Shown one piece after another: positions 63,879 through 64,000 of a DNA stretch of 64,000 nt. Below the pieces are notes generated by a model that saw nothing but the letters and a program-made list of their open reading frames with translations, had not been told where the DNA came from and did no database searches. Every line of letters starts with the position of its first letter. Position 1 is the first letter of the stretch. This stretch comes from G963692885 sp964658655 (GTDB lineage: Bacteria; Acidobacteriota; Terriglobia; Terriglobales; Acidobacteriaceae). A program made the translations under genes and the position numbers. The stretch covers positions 95,301 to 159,300 of the forward strand of contig CAZZZL010000003.1 of assembly GCA_964658655.1 (NCBI GenBank), given 5' to 3'.

Positions 63879-64000
63879 CTACGCGAATTCAGCGCCCCGT
63901 GCCATCCAGCAAATCCATTCACCGGAACTCATGAAAACGAAGCCGTCGCAGCGCTTGTGGAGACCCGTCGCTTCTTCAACCTGGCCTGTTTCGCTTATCG
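63879..64000 (-). CDS. Possible C-terminus of an upstream gene (cut by window edge)
   Basis: One minus-strand frame is open from the right edge to a TAG at 63879-63881 (about 39 residues, ending WICWMARGAEFA). It stops 30 bases before the NRPS start, consistent with an operon partner. No family is recognisable from so little sequence. A plus-strand start at about 63931 (MKTKPSQRLW, also reaching the edge) is an alternative reading. Confidence 0.3.
   Translation of the reverse strand, partial: ISETGQVEEATGLHKRCDGFVFMSSGEWICWMARGAEFA

Noticed and set aside
63931..64000. Plus-strand gene start (MKTKPSQRLW) at the right edge
   Set aside because: Only 23 codons are visible, with a weak ribosome site, and it competes with a minus-strand frame that fits an operon with the NRPS-like gene.
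1..64000. tRNA, rRNA, riboswitch, CRISPR array, phage or plasmid genes
   Set aside because: Intergenic regions were read on both strands; no cloverleaf, conserved riboswitch core or repeat-spacer array was found, and no integrase or replication gene is present.

Overview
The window looks like chromosomal DNA of an Acidobacteriota bacterium (Terriglobia; Granulicella/Edaphobacter/Terriglobus-like). This rests on family content: two Oar-type TonB-dependent receptors with an N-terminal carboxypeptidase-regulatory-like domain, very large exported proteins built from NHL, chitobiase-C and Ig-like modules, many Tat- or Sec-exported oxidoreductases and hydrolases, and moderately high GC. I see no rRNA, tRNA, CRISPR array, intact insertion sequence, phage or plasmid gene. 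The genes are close-packed, often in convergent or divergent pairs.

Layout. 1-3.6 kb: a chemosensory pair, namely a multi-CheW scaffold cut by the left edge and a soluble chemoreceptor with two signalling hairpins. 3.7-9.3 kb: a PMT-type glycosyltransferase, divergent from a GH92 alpha-mannosidase and an acyltransferase-3 membrane protein. 9.3-16.7 kb: an exported protein of unknown function, a 1646-residue surface protein (beta-propeller, eight chitobiase-C-like repeats, two lectin-like domains) and an exported TPR protein. 16.8-29.5 kb: an intact Oar-type receptor, a giant patatin-like protein with a membrane region inside its catalytic fold, a second Oar-type receptor broken by a frameshift, and a divergent LacI regulator with a clear operator-like palindrome. 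29.5-33.6 kb: an OmpR-type two-component system next to a Tat-exported molybdopterin oxidoreductase and its cytochrome b partner. 33.7-37.4 kb: sugar-acid catabolism (SMP-30 lactonase, UxaA-type dehydratase, divergent class II aldolase). 37.4-42.0 kb: an exported MetX-like alpha/beta hydrolase, a Tat-exported Gfo/Idh/MocA oxidoreductase, a TolB-like propeller and a Tat-exported aldo/keto reductase. 42.2-44.9 kb: a small unknown gene, an ECF sigma factor with two small companions, and cysteine synthase. 45-51 kb: a 2-kilo-residue exported NHL/beta-helix/Ig-like protein. 51.5-55 kb: Dabb, SDR and S9 peptidase genes. 55-59 kb: a PaoABC-like three-subunit molybdenum aldehyde dehydrogenase. 59.2-64 kb: a GH18 glycosidase and a one-module NRPS-like enzyme.

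Together the genes suggest a soil heterotroph that degrades polysaccharides (GH92, GH18, lectin/chitobiase modules, TonB receptors, LacI control, uronate-type sugar acids), carries molybdenum redox enzymes in the periplasm, and has a complex cell surface. The most unusual items are the tandem-hairpin chemoreceptor with its multi-CheW partner, the membrane-interrupted patatin, the NRPS with a shrunken condensation domain and a cysteine in the thioesterase nucleophile elbow, the recurrent-looking C-terminal module of the giant NHL protein, and the three-gene ECF sigma cassette. All assignments are by reading motifs; no database search was possible.
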